A stretch of DNA of 64,000 nucleotides. It comes from Iodidimonas nitroreducens. GTDB taxonomy: Bacteria; Pseudomonadota; Alphaproteobacteria; Sphingomonadales; Rhodothalassiaceae. A program made the position numbers and the translations under genes. Under the pieces are notes generated by a model. It saw nothing but the letters and a program-made list of their open reading frames with translations, was not told where the DNA came from and made no database searches. Below, piece by piece: positions 37,374 to 45,009 of the stretch (the stretch's first letter is position 1; each line of letters begins with the position of its first letter). The DNA is taken from assembly GCF_008579165.1 (NCBI RefSeq), contig NZ_BKCN01000005.1; one strand, written 5' to 3'.

Positions 37374-37858
37374 GCGGGGCAGATATTCAACCGGATCATC
37401 AGCAGCCGGATCATCATCAGCAGGCCGATCTCGATCATTTTCGCAGCCTGTTCAAAAGCCCGGCTTTCGCCCTTTTGGGGGGCGAGGTGCTGGCGCTGGA
37501 TCGGGATGCGGGCACCAGCCTCATTGCCTTTTCCCCCAAGCCTGAATTCTGCAATCCATTCGGGCAGGTGCAGGGGGGCTTTGTGGCGGCGATGCTGGAT
37601 AGCACATCGGGGATTGCGGCCATTGCCAAATCGGGTTTCACCTGTTTTGTGCCAACGCTGGAAATCAAGACCAGCTTCATCGCCCCGGTGCGTTTGGGGC
37701 GCCTGATCGGGCGGGGTCAGTGCCTGCATCTGGGGCGCAGCATCGGCTTTCTTGAAGGCTCGCTTTATGATGCAGATCATCGCCTGCTGGCCCGCGCCAC
37801 GGTCACCTGCAAACCGGTTTTGATGGAAAAGGCGCTGTCCAGACAGACTGAAGCCTGA
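37370..37858 (+). CDS. PaaI family hot-dog thioesterase
   Basis: Acyl-CoA thioesterase-like protein, 162 residues, hot-dog fold. The family motif is FCNPFGQVQGGFVAAMLDSTSG (Asn, Gly-Gly and the catalytic Asp on the central helix), then TLEIKTSFIAPVRLG. The His/Gln-rich N-terminus (DHQQPDHHQQ) is unusual and compositionally simple. The frame begins with TTG 37370, overlapping the FAD-subunit stop (TTGA), so coupled translation is likely; no ATG lies before the conserved part. A possible role is release of a CoA product in the same pathway as the hydroxylase (inference). Confidence 0.8.
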   Translation: MSGADIQPDHQQPDHHQQADLDHFRSLFKSPAFALLGGEVLALDRDAGTSLIAFSPKPEFCNPFGQVQGGFVAAMLDSTSGIAAIAKSGFTCFVPTLEIKTSFIAPVRLGRLIGRGQCLHLGRSIGFLEGSLYDADHRLLARATVTCKPVLMEKALSRQTEA

Positions 37859-37893
37859 AAAAAGCGGCCTTTACCAGGGCACGAACAGGCCGC
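37858..37893 (-). terminator. Intrinsic terminator of the luxR gene
   Basis: On the minus strand GCGGCCT (complement of 37887-37893), a 16-base loop and AGGCCGC (complement of 37864-37870) form a perfect 7-bp stem followed by six T (37858-37863). The stem overlaps the luxR 3' end. Confidence 0.75.
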
Positions 37894-38575
37894 GCTTGAT
37901 TGCCTCCACCACGGTTTGGGTTTTTGTATGGCTATCGAGCTTTCTGGCTGCGGTGGCCAGATGCGCTTTCACCGTATGCTCGGAAATCGACAGGATGATG
38001 CCGATTTCCTTGTTGGTCTTGCCCTTTGCCGTCCACAACAGGCATTCGCGTTCGCGCTCGGTAATATCGGGGCTATCGATGGGGCGGTCAGTCTCGATCA
38101 CCGCTGATACCGCTTCATGAAGCCGTGTGGCCAGCTTTTTGATCTCGGCACTTTTTTCCCGCAGCCTTGCCTTCACGGATGGGCGATCATCGCCAAAGAT
38201 CGAAAAGACCGAAAAATCAAAACCGCCCTGATGAAAGGGAATATTATAGCCCGAGGCGCAGCCAAAAGGCCGCGCTTCATCCATGATGCGGGCCTGTTTT
38301 TGGGTGAGCTGCGTTTTTTTGAGAATATCATCCCAAAAGAAGGCGGTATTTTTCGAATAGGACGCATAGGCAATGGGATCATAATAAAGATAGTTCGATT
38401 GATGATAATGCTCCATCCACGCGGCCGGGCGCTGATCGATGGCCACGCAAAGCCGCCCCTGGCAGGAGCGGATATAATAGGTGCCCCCAAAGCCATTCAG
38501 GCGAATGAAAGATTGGATGTCCAGGGTGATTGGCAGATGAGCGAAATCATCCCAATCATAGAAAGGCATTGTCAA
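37871..38575 (-). CDS. LuxR family regulator with autoinducer-binding domain (LuxR solo)
   Basis: 234-residue transcription factor. The N-terminal acyl-homoserine-lactone-type domain keeps the hallmark residues: Trp in PAAWMEHYHQSNYLYYDPI, Tyr, Asp-Pro, and Trp in AFFWDDIL. The C-terminal LuxR helix-turn-helix is TERERECLLWTAKGKTNKEI through LSISEHTVKAHLATAARKL. No luxI-type synthase occurs in the window, so it is a solo regulator here. A 245-bp AT-rich region separates it from the divergent metallo-hydrolase at 38821. The ligand and targets are unknown. Confidence 0.92.
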   Translation of the reverse strand: MTMPFYDWDDFAHLPITLDIQSFIRLNGFGGTYYIRSCQGRLCVAIDQRPAAWMEHYHQSNYLYYDPIAYASYSKNTAFFWDDILKKTQLTQKQARIMDEARPFGCASGYNIPFHQGGFDFSVFSIFGDDRPSVKARLREKSAEIKKLATRLHEAVSAVIETDRPIDSPDITERERECLLWTAKGKTNKEIGIILSISEHTVKAHLATAARKLDSHTKTQTVVEAIKRGLFVPW

Positions 38576-38608
38576 AATAAATTACCGTTTTTTCATAAAC
38601 ATGACAAG

Positions 38609-38631
38609 AATACACGCATAAATTATGTATT
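38609..38631. promoter_or_regulatory. Inverted repeat upstream of luxR
   Basis: AATACA (38609-38614) and TGTATT (38626-38631), perfect 6-bp arms 11 bases apart, lie 34 bases upstream of the luxR start in the AT-rich divergent region. It could be an operator for LuxR itself. The symmetry is short and could be chance. Confidence 0.25.
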
Positions 38632-38820
38632 TATAAAATGATGCACCCAAGAGGTGTTTTCTACGAGTGCAACCGTCATCATACAACCGCATTTATGCAG
38701 TTTTGGCTATCCATTCTTATATTTATGCCCATCATTTTTGCATGAATACAATTTTTTCACGGGAAAAAGCCCGCATTATCCACGCTTGATCCATTCTCAT
38801 GCCTATGCGAAAGCTTTTTC

Positions 38821-39738
38821 ATGTCAGATGCTTTTAAAGCCCTGCGTTTCATCAATCCGCGCCATGGCGTGGCGGTGCGGATGAGCCCCATGGTGCGGCG
38901 GCTCATTGCGCCCAATCAGGGGCCCTTCACCTATAGCGGCACGGGCACCTATCTGATTGGTGATGAACAATTGGCGGTAATCGATCCCGGCCCGGATGAT
39001 CCCGACCATATCGATGCCATCCTCCATGCGGTGGGGGCGGCCCGGGTGAGCCATATCCTGATCACCCATACCCATCGCGATCACAGCCCCGGCGCGCGTT
39101 TATTGCAGGAACGGACCGGCGCGCCCTGCTATGGCTTGGGCCGCCATGGCACGGCGGCGCGGGATGATCTGCCTGCCGGTTTGGTGGGGGGTGCGGGCGA
39201 AGAAGGCGCTGATGTCGATTTCGTGCCCGATCATCATCTGGCTGATGGGGACGAGATCAGGGGCGGGGGGTGGACCTTGAAAGCCCTGTGGACCCCGGGG
39301 CACACATCCAATCATCTGTGCTTTGCCCTGATGGCGGAAAACGCTATTTTTACCGGCGATCATATCATGGGCTGGTCCACCAGTGTGATTTCGCCCCCCG
39401 ATGGCGATATGGGCCGCTATATGCGCTCCTTGCACCTTATCAAGGATTGCAATGCCGCGATTTTATGGCCTACCCATGGCCCGCCGGTCCTGCAGCCGCG
39501 CGCGCATATATCGGGGCTGATCCAGCACCGGATTGATCGCGAAAAAGGGATCATCGGTTACGTGGAAAACAAGCCCTGCGGGGTGGAGGAGATCGTCGCA
39601 GGCCTTTATGCCGATCTTGATCCCCGGCTTTATCCGGCGGCCCAAAGATCGGTTCTGGCGCATTTGGTGGATCTGGCTGATCGCAAAATCATCAAATTTG
39701 AGGGATTATTTGACCAAAGCGGTCGCTTTTTTGTATGA
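38821..39738 (+). CDS. MBL-fold metallo-hydrolase (LACTB2-like)
   Basis: 305-residue metallo-beta-lactamase fold protein. The metal site is LITHTHRDHSPGARLL (HxHxDH), with downstream ligands in TPGHTSNHLCF and FTGDHIMGW and a final HGPP His. The C-terminal winged-helix-like extension (HISGLIQHRIDREKGII to LADRKIIKFEGLF) is that of the LACTB2/glyoxalase-II-like subgroup, some of which are RNases and others thioesterases. The start ATG 38821 lacks a strong ribosome site; ATG 38881 would remove 20 variable residues. Confidence 0.87.
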   Translation: MSDAFKALRFINPRHGVAVRMSPMVRRLIAPNQGPFTYSGTGTYLIGDEQLAVIDPGPDDPDHIDAILHAVGAARVSHILITHTHRDHSPGARLLQERTGAPCYGLGRHGTAARDDLPAGLVGGAGEEGADVDFVPDHHLADGDEIRGGGWTLKALWTPGHTSNHLCFALMAENAIFTGDHIMGWSTSVISPPDGDMGRYMRSLHLIKDCNAAILWPTHGPPVLQPRAHISGLIQHRIDREKGIIGYVENKPCGVEEIVAGLYADLDPRLYPAAQRSVLAHLVDLADRKIIKFEGLFDQSGRFFV

Positions 39739-39880
39739 ACAAATGAGAGCGGTCTGGAAAGTCTGAGAGAGTGGGAAATCACCGCCTCCCCCCTGCAATT
39801 TTCCAATATTTTTCTTATATCAGGATAAAAGCCGGTGCCTGTGACAAATTTCAGCACCAAGCCAAATGGAATGAATTGCC

Positions 39881-40930
39881 ATGGATGATGTCGTCTTTGA
39901 TCCGTTTCAGCCCTCTCCACAGCCGCTGATCGATCCCTCGATCGATATCGAGGCGGAAATTGATCGCCTGCGCCATGAACGCAAGGCGGTGATTTTGGCT
40001 CATTATTATCAGGACCCGGCGATCCAGGATATTGCCGATTTCGTGGGCGATAGCCTTGATCTTTCGCGCCGGGCGGCGGCAACGCAGGCGGATGTGATCG
40101 CTTTTTGCGGGGTGCGATTCATGGCCGAGGTGGCGAAAATCCTGTCGCCCCAAAAAACCGTGGTGCTGCCGGATATGCGCGCCGGGTGCAGCCTTGAAGA
40201 CAGCTGCCCGCCAGCCGAATTTGCGGCCTTCCGCCGGGCTCATCCCGATCATCTGGCGCTCACCTATATCAATTGCTCGGCGGCGGTGAAGGCGGAAACC
40301 GATATCATCGTCACCTCATCCAATGCCGAGGCGATCATTCGCCAGATCCCCCTTGAGCAGAAAATCCTGTTTGCCCCGGATCGCCATCTGGGGGCCTATC
40401 TGTCGCGCATCACGGGCCGGGATATGCTTTTATGGCCGGGGAGTTGCATCGTTCATGAACGCTTCAGCGAACAGGAATTGATCAAGCTGAAAGCCGCCCA
40501 TCCCGATGCCCCGGTGGCGGCGCATCCTGAATGTCCGGCCCATATTCTTGATCTGGCCGATCAAGTGGGATCCACCAGCGCGATTTTGAAATTTGCCAGT
40601 GAAAGCCCGGCCCGCACGATCATCGTGGCCACCGAACCCCATATCATTCATCAGATGCAAAAAGCCCAGCCCGATAAGATTTTCATCGGCGCGCCGGGGG
40701 CGGATGGTAATTGCAATTGCAATATGTGCCCCTTCATGGCGATGAACAGTTTGGAAAAGCTTTATGTGGCCCTGCGCGATCTGCAGCCGCAAATCCAACT
40801 GCCCGAGGATGTGCGGCTGAAAGCCCTGAAGCCCTTGCAAAAGATGCTTGAGATGAGCCCCAAATCCGCTCCGGCCACGGATGTTTCAAATGTTGCTATA
40901 GCCGATGAAGATGGGCGGTTGCCGGCGTGA
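39881..40930 (+). CDS. nadA: Quinolinate synthase NadA
   Basis: Condenses iminoaspartate with dihydroxyacetone phosphate to quinolinate in NAD synthesis. The 349-residue enzyme has AVILAHYYQDPAIQDIADFV, GVRFMAEVAKILSP, and the three [4Fe-4S] ligands: Cys before GVRFMAE, Cys in PGSCIVHERF and Cys in CNCNMCPFMAMN. The set of triplicated pseudo-symmetric domains is complete. nadB and nadC are not adjacent. It overlaps the next small gene by 4 bases (GTGA). Confidence 0.95.
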   Translation: MDDVVFDPFQPSPQPLIDPSIDIEAEIDRLRHERKAVILAHYYQDPAIQDIADFVGDSLDLSRRAAATQADVIAFCGVRFMAEVAKILSPQKTVVLPDMRAGCSLEDSCPPAEFAAFRRAHPDHLALTYINCSAAVKAETDIIVTSSNAEAIIRQIPLEQKILFAPDRHLGAYLSRITGRDMLLWPGSCIVHERFSEQELIKLKAAHPDAPVAAHPECPAHILDLADQVGSTSAILKFASESPARTIIVATEPHIIHQMQKAQPDKIFIGAPGADGNCNCNMCPFMAMNSLEKLYVALRDLQPQIQLPEDVRLKALKPLQKMLEMSPKSAPATDVSNVAIADEDGRLPA

Positions 40931-41148
40931 AGGTTCTGGAACCCGGCATGATGCGGCTGATGATGCGCGCGGCCCTGTTTTTGTGCGCGGGATTGCTGCT
41001 TTTATTGCTCGCCAGCAGCGGATGGCTGGGCCATGAGGGCTGGATTTTGCAATTGGCGCTGATGGGGGCGATTGCCATGAATGCCGCCGCCGCCTGGTAT
41101 TTTCTGCGTTATTTTCTCAGTGCCGTTCAAGATATCTGGCGTAAATAG
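40927..41148 (+). CDS. Small membrane protein of unknown function
   Basis: 73 residues starting at GTG 40927, which overlaps the nadA stop codon. Two hydrophobic helices are evident (about residues 12-31 and 40-62) with a short Gly/Trp-containing turn (SSGWLGHEGW) and a basic end. No family is recognised. Tight coupling to nadA suggests co-translation; function unknown. Confidence 0.55.
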   Translation: MKVLEPGMMRLMMRAALFLCAGLLLLLLASSGWLGHEGWILQLALMGAIAMNAAAAWYFLRYFLSAVQDIWRK

Positions 41149-41267
41149 GCGGCAGGCATCCCGCAGTTTCATGGCGCTCACTGCTCTTTGATCGTCGCTT
41201 TTCCCACATCATCAAATCTTGCATGGGCGATCAGGGCGCAATCCCCTAGGATGACCTTCTTTGTTGG

Positions 41268-43910
41268 ATGATGAGGTGCGTGATGCCATCTGGTTTCGTT
41301 GTGGATGCTTTGCTGTTTCTGGCGGCCCTGTTCATTTTCACGGTCGGCCTTGGGGCTATGGCTGTGGTGATTTTATATATCATCGATCGCACCCAAACCA
41401 GCCATGCCATCCGGCGAAATTATCCGGTTATTGGGCGGATGCGCTATGTGATGGAGCATATGGGCATTTTCCTGCGGCAATATTTCTTTGCCATGGATCG
41501 CGAAGAAATGCCCTTTAACCGATCCCAGCGCACCTATGTGTATCAGGCGGCAAAAAACGAGGATACCACCAGCGCCTTTGGCTCGACCCGGGATATCCAC
41601 ACAGTGGGTTCGGTTTTGTTTGTGAATTGCCCCTTTCCCACATTGGAAAGCGATGCGGCAGAAACCTCGGCTGAAACCATCGGCGCCGGAATGTGCCGGC
41701 ATCCCTATACCACCTCCAGCCTGTTCAATGTTTCGGCCATGAGCTATGGCGCCATTTCAAAACCGGCGGTAAAGGCCCTGTCGGCGGGATGCGGCATGGC
41801 CGGGGCGTGGCTCAATACTGGCGAGGGGGGCTTGTCGCCTTATCATGAGGGGGGCGGGGCGGATATCGTCTTTCAACTGGGCACCGCCAAATATGGGGCC
41901 CGCACCCCTGATGGCGCGCTGAGCGAGGAGAAATTGCGCGAATTGGGCGCGCATGAGCAGATTAAGATGATCGAATTAAAGCTGAGCCAGGGTGCCAAGC
42001 CGGGCAAGGGCGGCATTCTGCCGGGTGGCAAGGTGACAGAAGAAATCGCCCGGATTCGCGGGATTCCGGTGGGCGAAGATTCAATCAGCCCCAATCGCCA
42101 TCCCGATATCGATAATGCCGATCAGTTGCTCGATCTGATCAATCGGATGCGCGATATCACCGGCAAGCCCGTGGGCTTTAAATGCGTGGTGGGCGCTTAT
42201 GGATGGTTTGATGATCTGTTTGAAGCCATCCATCGCCGGGGCCTGCAATCCGCACCCGATTTCATCACCATCGATTCCTGCGAGGGCGGTACCGGAGCGG
42301 CACCGATGAGCCTGATGGATTATGTGGGCTTGCCCATTCAGGAAAGCCTGCCGATGGTGGTGGATATGGTCAATGGCTATCAATTGCGGGATCGGATCAA
42401 GATCATCGCTTCCGGCAAGCTGATCAATCCCGCCGATGTGGCCTGGGCTTTATGCATGGGGGCGGATTATGTGGTTTCGGCCCGGGGCTTCATGTTTGCG
42501 CTGGGCTGTATTCAGGCCATGCAGTGCAATAAAAATACCTGCCCCACCGGCATCGCGACCCACGATAAACGCCTGCAACGCGGCCTTGATGTTGAGGACA
42601 AATCCCAAAGGGTGGCAAATTATATTCGCAATATGCACAAGGAAGTGGGGATCATCGCCCATAGCTGCGGGGTGCCTGAGCCGCGCCGCCTGAAGCGGAT
42701 GCATGCGCGGATCGTGATGCAGAATGGCCGCTCTTTGCCTTTGAACGAGATTTATCCGATGTTTTGCCCGGAGCGACGCGACCCAACCATTAAGGGCGAC
42801 GCGACCGAACCATTGAGTGCGACTGAGACCATGGATATCAACTTGGCTTCGGCGCGGGTGAGAGTGACGCAGACGCGGTGCGGCAACTCCGGCGCCTGGG
42901 TTTTTGCCGTCGCCTGCGTTGGTCTGCTGCTTGCCGGATGCAGCACACCGAACGCCGATCTGCGCTCCATCGCGAGTGCCGCGACAAAAGCTCCTGTCAG
43001 TGACGCAGACTTGCGGGACTATGTCCGCGTGCATGGCTTCATGCTGAGGCTCGAAACGGTTTTCCTGAGCCACTGCCCGCCCCCTTTACAAGGCTATGCC
43101 ATGAATGTGGTGACGCGAGACGCAGACCCAGCATCAATGAAGAAGAGCATTCCCCTTGCGGTACGCGCCTCGTCTGACGCGCTCACCCTTCCGGATAGCT
43201 GGGGAGGAGAGGCCGCCGCTGCTGCCGCGGACGCTGATGACGCAAGCGCCCGCTTCCTTCTTGGTCCAGCCTATCGGGGATTTTCGGCCCTCCCGAAGGC
43301 GCCATCAACTGGCAGCTTGCTTTTGCCTGCGTGCCTTTACGCGCTGTCGATCGGCGACACGCGCGGACCGGCAGCGAGCGAGAATGACGGCCAGTTTTTC
43401 TTCAGCCGTGCCTTGTTCAATACGCCGGAGATAGAGCCTGCCCTTCCGTTTACCGTAGCCCACGAGGCAGCTCATCTTCTCCTCCGTCACGACCAAAAAA
43501 GCCGCGAACGTTTTCACAATGTTGAGGTTTTCCTGCCGGTCACCTTGACCAACATCTTCGGATCGTTATTCGACTTCATTCTTGCGCCTTTTGGGGTCAC
43601 CGCAATCGGAACATGGCGCGACGTGACCATTGCCCATGCACTTAATCTTGACCGCGTTGAAACAGAGGCGGATGCCGTGGGCTATTGTTTGGCGCGCGCG
43701 GCAGGGTTCGATTTGACCGGGCTCGCCCCGGCGCTGCGCGCCGTTGGCAGTCTTTTCCCAAAGATCGCCGCCGGTGATGCGGCCCATGCCGAGCTTGAGG
43801 CACGCATAGCCGTTTTGCCTTATACCAAAGAGGCCTGTAACGCCGCCATGGCGCTTCTTGCCAAGAGCAACGTGACCAAACCACTAAGAGCGACGCGACC
43901 TAACCATTGA
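41268..43910 (+). CDS. GltB-like FMN glutamate synthase-family protein read through into an M48 lipoprotein
   Basis: One uninterrupted frame of 880 codons. Residues 6-500 are a membrane-anchored FMN-binding glutamate synthase-family protein: N-terminal helix (VVDALLFLAALFIFTVGLGA), then the TIM-barrel core with NTGEGGLSPYH, AKPGKGGILPGGKV, SISPNRHPDIDNADQL, SCEGGTGAAP and CNKNTCPTGIATHDKRLQRG, which holds the 3Fe-4S cysteines. ATG 41283 has a better ribosome site than 41268. From residue 502 the sequence enters two 23-bp repeats and then an M48 lipoprotein. Lost C near 42766 would instead close the first protein at TAA 42791-42793. The fusion is therefore doubtful; two separate genes are more likely. 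Confidence 0.75.
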   Translation: MMRCVMPSGFVVDALLFLAALFIFTVGLGAMAVVILYIIDRTQTSHAIRRNYPVIGRMRYVMEHMGIFLRQYFFAMDREEMPFNRSQRTYVYQAAKNEDTTSAFGSTRDIHTVGSVLFVNCPFPTLESDAAETSAETIGAGMCRHPYTTSSLFNVSAMSYGAISKPAVKALSAGCGMAGAWLNTGEGGLSPYHEGGGADIVFQLGTAKYGARTPDGALSEEKLRELGAHEQIKMIELKLSQGAKPGKGGILPGGKVTEEIARIRGIPVGEDSISPNRHPDIDNADQLLDLINRMRDITGKPVGFKCVVGAYGWFDDLFEAIHRRGLQSAPDFITIDSCEGGTGAAPMSLMDYVGLPIQESLPMVVDMVNGYQLRDRIKIIASGKLINPADVAWALCMGADYVVSARGFMFALGCIQAMQCNKNTCPTGIATHDKRLQRGLDVEDKSQRVANYIRNMHKEVGIIAHSCGVPEPRRLKRMHARIVMQNGRSLPLNEIYPMFCPERRDPTIKGDATEPLSATETMDINLASARVRVTQTRCGNSGAWVFAVACVGLLLAGCSTPNADLRSIASAATKAPVSDADLRDYVRVHGFMLRLETVFLSHCPPPLQGYAMNVVTRDADPASMKKSIPLAVRASSDALTLPDSWGGEAAAAAADADDASARFLLGPAYRGFSALPKAPSTGSLLLPACLYALSIGDTRGPAASENDGQFFFSRALFNTPEIEPALPFTVAHEAAHLLLRHDQKSRERFHNVEVFLPVTLTNIFGSLFDFILAPFGVTAIGTWRDVTIAHALNLDRVETEADAVGYCLARAAGFDLTGLAPALRAVGSLFPKIAAGDAAHAELEARIAVLPYTKEACNAAMALLAKSNVTKPLRATRPNH
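42773..42818. repeat. 23-bp tandem direct repeat, left pair
   Basis: Two copies (42773-42795 and 42796-42818) of GCGACGCGACCNAACCATT plus four variable bases. They mark the junction between the GltB-like gene and the M48 lipoprotein gene. The same unit occurs as a pair at the other end of that gene. In one phase each copy reads ATRPNH followed by a stop. Confidence 0.9.
42831..43910 (+). CDS. M48-type metallopeptidase lipoprotein
   Basis: About 359 residues if begun at ATG 42831, in the same frame as the GltB-like gene. The start gives a lipoprotein signal: WVFAVACVGLLLAGC, lipobox Cys37. The peptidase core has the zinc motif HEAAH in FTVAHEAAHLLLRH and, about 70 residues on, ETEADAVGYCLARAAG, matching the Glu-x-x-x-Asp third-ligand helix of M48 peptidases; a hydrophobic segment lies between. 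Asp codons here are mostly GAC (about 15 of 22), unlike the GAT-dominated neighbours, which points to transfer. It is bracketed by 23-bp repeat pairs, and its last residues ATRPNH come from the right-hand repeat. Confidence 0.75.
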   Translation: MDINLASARVRVTQTRCGNSGAWVFAVACVGLLLAGCSTPNADLRSIASAATKAPVSDADLRDYVRVHGFMLRLETVFLSHCPPPLQGYAMNVVTRDADPASMKKSIPLAVRASSDALTLPDSWGGEAAAAAADADDASARFLLGPAYRGFSALPKAPSTGSLLLPACLYALSIGDTRGPAASENDGQFFFSRALFNTPEIEPALPFTVAHEAAHLLLRHDQKSRERFHNVEVFLPVTLTNIFGSLFDFILAPFGVTAIGTWRDVTIAHALNLDRVETEADAVGYCLARAAGFDLTGLAPALRAVGSLFPKIAAGDAAHAELEARIAVLPYTKEACNAAMALLAKSNVTKPLRATRPNH

Positions 43911-43912
43911 TC
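43867..43912. repeat. 23-bp tandem direct repeat, right pair
   Basis: Two copies at 43867-43889 (three core changes) and 43890-43912 of the same unit as at 42773. The second supplies the ATRPNH tail and TGA stop of the M48 gene. With the left pair it brackets about 1.05 kb of foreign-looking DNA. Confidence 0.88.
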
Positions 43913-43929
43913 GTTCAATCGGATTTGCG

Positions 43930-44969
43930 CTAGCGCCAGCCCGCCTGATCAAACAAACGCTGGGCGGTGGGCTGGTTGATTCCCAATTGCCCCACATTCA
44001 GATCATCAACCTTGAAATCGCCCAAGGTTTTCAGGGCGTCATTATTGATCGCCACATCGGTCACCGGATATTCATTATTGCCTGCCGCGAAATAAATCTG
44101 GCGCTATCGCTGGCCAGATACTCGAGAAAGGCAATGGCTTCTTTTTGATGGGGGGCATATTTCAAAACCCCGGCTCCCGAGATATTGACATGGGTACCCC
44201 GGCCGTCCTGATTGGGAAAAATGGGCACCAATTGGGCGACGACTTCGCGATCGGCTTGATCTTCTGACAGCATCAGGCGGGCGAAATAATAGCTGTTGGC
44301 CACCGCTATGGCGCATTCCCCGGCGGCTGCGGCGCGTAATTGATCGGTATCGCCACCTTGGGGCGGCCGGGCGAAATTCGCCACCACGCCTTTTGCCCAG
44401 GCCAAAGCATCCGCCTCACCATGATGGGCGATCATCGAGGCCATCAGCGATAGATTATAGATATTGGAGGATGAGCGGATGCAGATCTGCCCTTTCCAGC
44501 GCGGATCGGCCAGATCTTCATAGCCTGTGATCAAGGCGGGATCAGCCAGATCGCGATTGACGAAAATCATCCGCGCCCGGGATGAAAAGCCAAACCACAA
44601 GCCATCGGGGTGACGCAGATGCGCGGGAATTTTCGCCGTCAGCTCATCGGATGCGATGGGCTGAAACAGGCCTGCGTCTTCGGCTCGCCACAGGCGCCCG
44701 GCATCCACAGTGAGCAGAATATCGGCGGGGCTGTTCCGCCCTTCCTGTTTCAGCCGGGCGATCAGGGCATCGCCTTCGCCTTCCAGCCGATTGATGCGGA
44801 TGCCCGTGGCTTTTTCAAAATCTTCATAAAGCCGCTCATCAGTTTGATAATGACGCGAGGAATAGATATTCACCTCTTGCGCGGCCAGATCGGGGATCAG
44901 AAAAGGCAGGATCATCAAGCCCATCACGGCGGCGAGCCGGTTTGACCCATTTTGGAAAAAGCTGCGCAT
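43930..44969 (-). CDS. Ferric iron ABC transporter, periplasmic binding protein (FutA/FbpA-like, frameshifted)
   Basis: Periplasmic Fe3+-binding protein of about 346 residues. Signal peptide ends near DLAAQE; the family features are VNIYSSRHYQTDERLYEDFE, GEGDALIARLKQEG, DILLTVDAGRLWRAEDAGLF and the tyrosine pair in VANSYYFARL. The frame stops at 44061, but adding one base at about 44100 restores QIYFAAGNNEYPVTDVAINN, with a second tyrosine-containing stretch, and carries on to a TAG at 43930-43932 (LFDQAGWR). A Fur-box-like site lies 22 bases upstream. It follows the permease gene; no ATPase subunit is in the window. Confidence 0.9.
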
Positions 44970-44990
44970 GATCGTCTCCTGACCAGTGAA

Positions 44991-45009
44991 AATAAGAATT
45001 ATTATTATC
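44991..45009 (-). promoter_or_regulatory. Fur-box-like operator before the iron-binding protein gene
   Basis: On the minus strand GATAATAATAATTCTTATT matches 15 of 19 positions of the classical Fur box. It sits 22 bases upstream of the binding-protein start and overlaps the permease stop codon. Alphaproteobacteria may use Fur, Irr or RirA for such sites, so the regulator is uncertain. Confidence 0.5.

Noticed and set aside
38770..38790. TTATCCACG as a DnaA box upstream of the metallo-hydrolase
   Set aside because: A single one-mismatch copy without companions is expected by chance in a window this size.
43860..43912. CRISPR-like or integron attC site
   Set aside because: Only two adjacent 23-bp units with no spacers, and no attC-type inverted core or integrase; a tandem direct repeat describes it better.
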